Below, piece by piece: positions 62,335-64,000 of a DNA stretch of 64,000 nt. The notes under the pieces are model-generated. The model was not told the origin of the DNA. It saw only the letters and a list, made by a program, of their open reading frames with translations, and ran no database searches. The DNA comes from Allacma fusca (taxonomy: Eukaryota; Arthropoda; Collembola; Symphypleona; Sminthuridae). Both the position numbers and the translations under genes were made by a program. Where the stretch lies: positions 35,381,632-35,445,631 of the forward strand of contig OX359246.1 in the NCBI GenBank assembly GCA_947179485.1, read 5' to 3'. Positions within the stretch are counted from its first letter, which is position 1. Every line of letters starts with the position of its first letter.

Positions 62335-63085
62335 TTAGAAGTACCTTTAGTTTTTCATGGTGTTAATGGAATTTGTAACCGCTGTGTTCACCCCCCCCCC
62401 CAAGTTCATTCAATGAAACGGTGGCTGTGCAAAGTATCTGAGTACTTTAAGCTCCTTAGGAACAATGGAGTGAGAAATGAGGACATCGGGATTATCACTT
62501 CATATAGAAAAGAAGTTAGTTTTCGATGCTTTTAGTAAATGGTTTTTATGGAAGTAAGACATTTGTTTTGGAAAATTTATATTTAAGAGATTCTGGAATT
62601 CGTATGATTTCAGGTTGAAAAAATTCAAGCTTTGCTTAAACCCGTGATTCCAAAGGATACCCTTCCCACAAAAGCCTCCGTGGAAGAATTCCAGAGAGGA
62701 GAAAGGAAAGTTATCATAATTTCAACAGTACGATCTTACTCGAGAGATGTCATCGAGTTAATGTCGCCCAGATTGGGTTTCATCTTCCCCAGAAAGAAAT
62801 TTTACGTTACAATAACTCGTGCTAAAGTATTGGGGATAGTTATCGGAAATCCACTTGTTTTGTCACAGGACACCTACTGGAGACATTTGCTGGACTATTC
62901 GATCCAATTAGGTGCATACACTGGATGTCCACTACCAAATTTTGCAGATAGATACTTGTTGGGATGAAATTGGTGGGGTGGACAGTCAATTACATATACG
63001 ACTTCTAGTCGAGTGATGAGGTAAAGTTTAAATTAGAATCTTTTTATAAAGAAATACAAGGATCGGTAGTCACCGTCAAATACTA
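62335..63085 (+). pseudogene. MOV10-like helicase 3' fragment (D)
   Basis: 62335-62515 matches the end of exon 6 with frame damage and a run of eleven C. 62614-63085 matches exon 7: VEKIQALLKPVIPKD, motif V as EEFQRGERK (a Gly replaced by Arg), motif VI VTITRAK, then [16 protein letters not shown], frameshifted at about 62955. It lacks exons 1-5, so it has no ATP-binding motifs. Confidence 0.85.
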
Positions 63086-63102
63086 ATACTGTATGTCAGG
63101 AT

Positions 63103-64000
63103 CAGAGATGTGAAAAATACCTCATTTTAATTTTTAAAATACCAAATACGTTTTATTTTTGCCGTAACATAAAATACTAAATACTAAATAAGATACGAGT
63201 AACTAGTTTTTCTTAAATACCTAAGTAAAATACAAATCAAAAACTGCTTCGAAAATACTGAAGTAGGAAATACTATCTGAAATACTTTAAAATCAGGAAA
63301 TACATGCAACTATTGTTTTGGAAATCGAGCACAGAATTTCAAAAATAAAGGTTTTTGAACATTTCATCCGAAATGAACGCGTACCAAAAATTAGTCCTGC
63401 AATGCTAAACAATCGTTCCACTGGAGCTGAAGATGGCAATGGGGTATTAAAAAGGGGTTTTCTAAACTACCAATTTCTTATGATTTATAATTTTGAAAGC
63501 ATGCTAACGATAAGAACTCTCTGAATGCTCTCTGATGTTACTTAGCAGTGGAAAGACAGCGAATTTATCCCGTTTAATATTTACAGTCGATACGACGTTT
63601 CTTAATCGATAGAAAACATTCTAATACTGTATGTTAAGGGTCACAAAAAGTTTTCAACAAGCACGACTGCGGCTATTTCAAAAGTTTGAGTACTTAAGTA
63701 TTTTGATCAAGTATCTTATTTTAAGTACTTATAATACTATTAATGTCTGCAAATAAAATATCAAATACTTTCCAGCATCGTAATTTGTAAAATACTAAGA
63801 TACAAAATACTGTTACGACATAATACTGTTGCGACACTGACATGAAGTCACTCTTTGTAATGTGCATGATAATCGAATATTATTTGGTATGATACATCTG
63901 ATATTGTGTAATCATGTAAGTAAGATTAAGCTGACTCTACATTATTAGAATCATATATAAACGATAGAGAACTTGTATGAGACACGACATTAGACATTAA
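63103..64000. mobile_element. hAT-like element, GTATTTTG word array (3), left end
   Basis: Starts CAGAGATGTGAAAAATAC directly after TGTCAGGAT, where fragment C shows the uninterrupted ATGTCGGGATGGTACAC. The body repeats AAATACT/GTATTTT words up to about 63815. No matching right end or second target copy lies in the window, so the element either continues past the edge or has lost its right end. Confidence 0.6.

Overview
This is a window of AT-rich eukaryotic nuclear DNA. Genes are split by GT..AG introns, several of them short, and are separated by dense layers of transposable elements. The gene content (ceramide synthase, MOV10-type RNA helicase, TMEM53/DUF829) and the element mix (hAT, Helitron, LINE, Ty3/Gypsy, pogo-like, Mutator-like) fit an arthropod. 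A springtail-like hexapod is a guess I cannot test here. I see no bacterial gene organisation, rRNA, tRNA or CRISPR array.

Layout. 1-1210 (minus strand): the 5' part of a ceramide synthase gene, four exons assembled, running off the left edge. 1771-7094: non-coding, with a pogo-like MITE and a small hAT-like element. 7190-10552: an intact seven-exon MOV10-like SF1 helicase gene (copy 1). 14322-18871: TMEM53-like copy A, with a damaged, internally duplicated exon 2 and Helitron and hAT relics in intron 1. 19383-19680: a broken helicase 3' fragment. 21001-31890: MOV10-like copy 2, with a 7.4-kb nest of elements in intron 1 and a 4-bp duplication that breaks exon 6. 32250-42000: the spacer before the next TMEM53 unit, swollen by at least seven nested DNA elements. 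42095-43450: TMEM53-like copy B (pseudogene). 43789-48146: a decayed LINE cut at its 3' end. 49116-49800: another helicase fragment. 50000-58700: mostly non-coding, with an inverted LINE fragment and relic exons. 58741-60118: TMEM53-like copy C, apparently intact. 60740-61243: a 36-bp minisatellite. 62335-63085: a last helicase fragment.

The main structural theme is an alternating tandem segmental duplication of a helicase gene and a TMEM53-like gene. Each TMEM53 copy is followed by a truncated helicase 3' fragment. Only helicase copy 1 and TMEM53 copy C look able to encode full products. Because the units are paralogous, several transposon insertions can be matched to an empty site in the sister unit, which proves element boundaries and target-site duplications.

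The second theme is a set of hAT-like non-autonomous elements. They have 8-bp target duplications and termini fitting YARNG, and their interiors are degenerate arrays of a short word that is usually private to each family. These account for most of the strange low-complexity tracts in the window.
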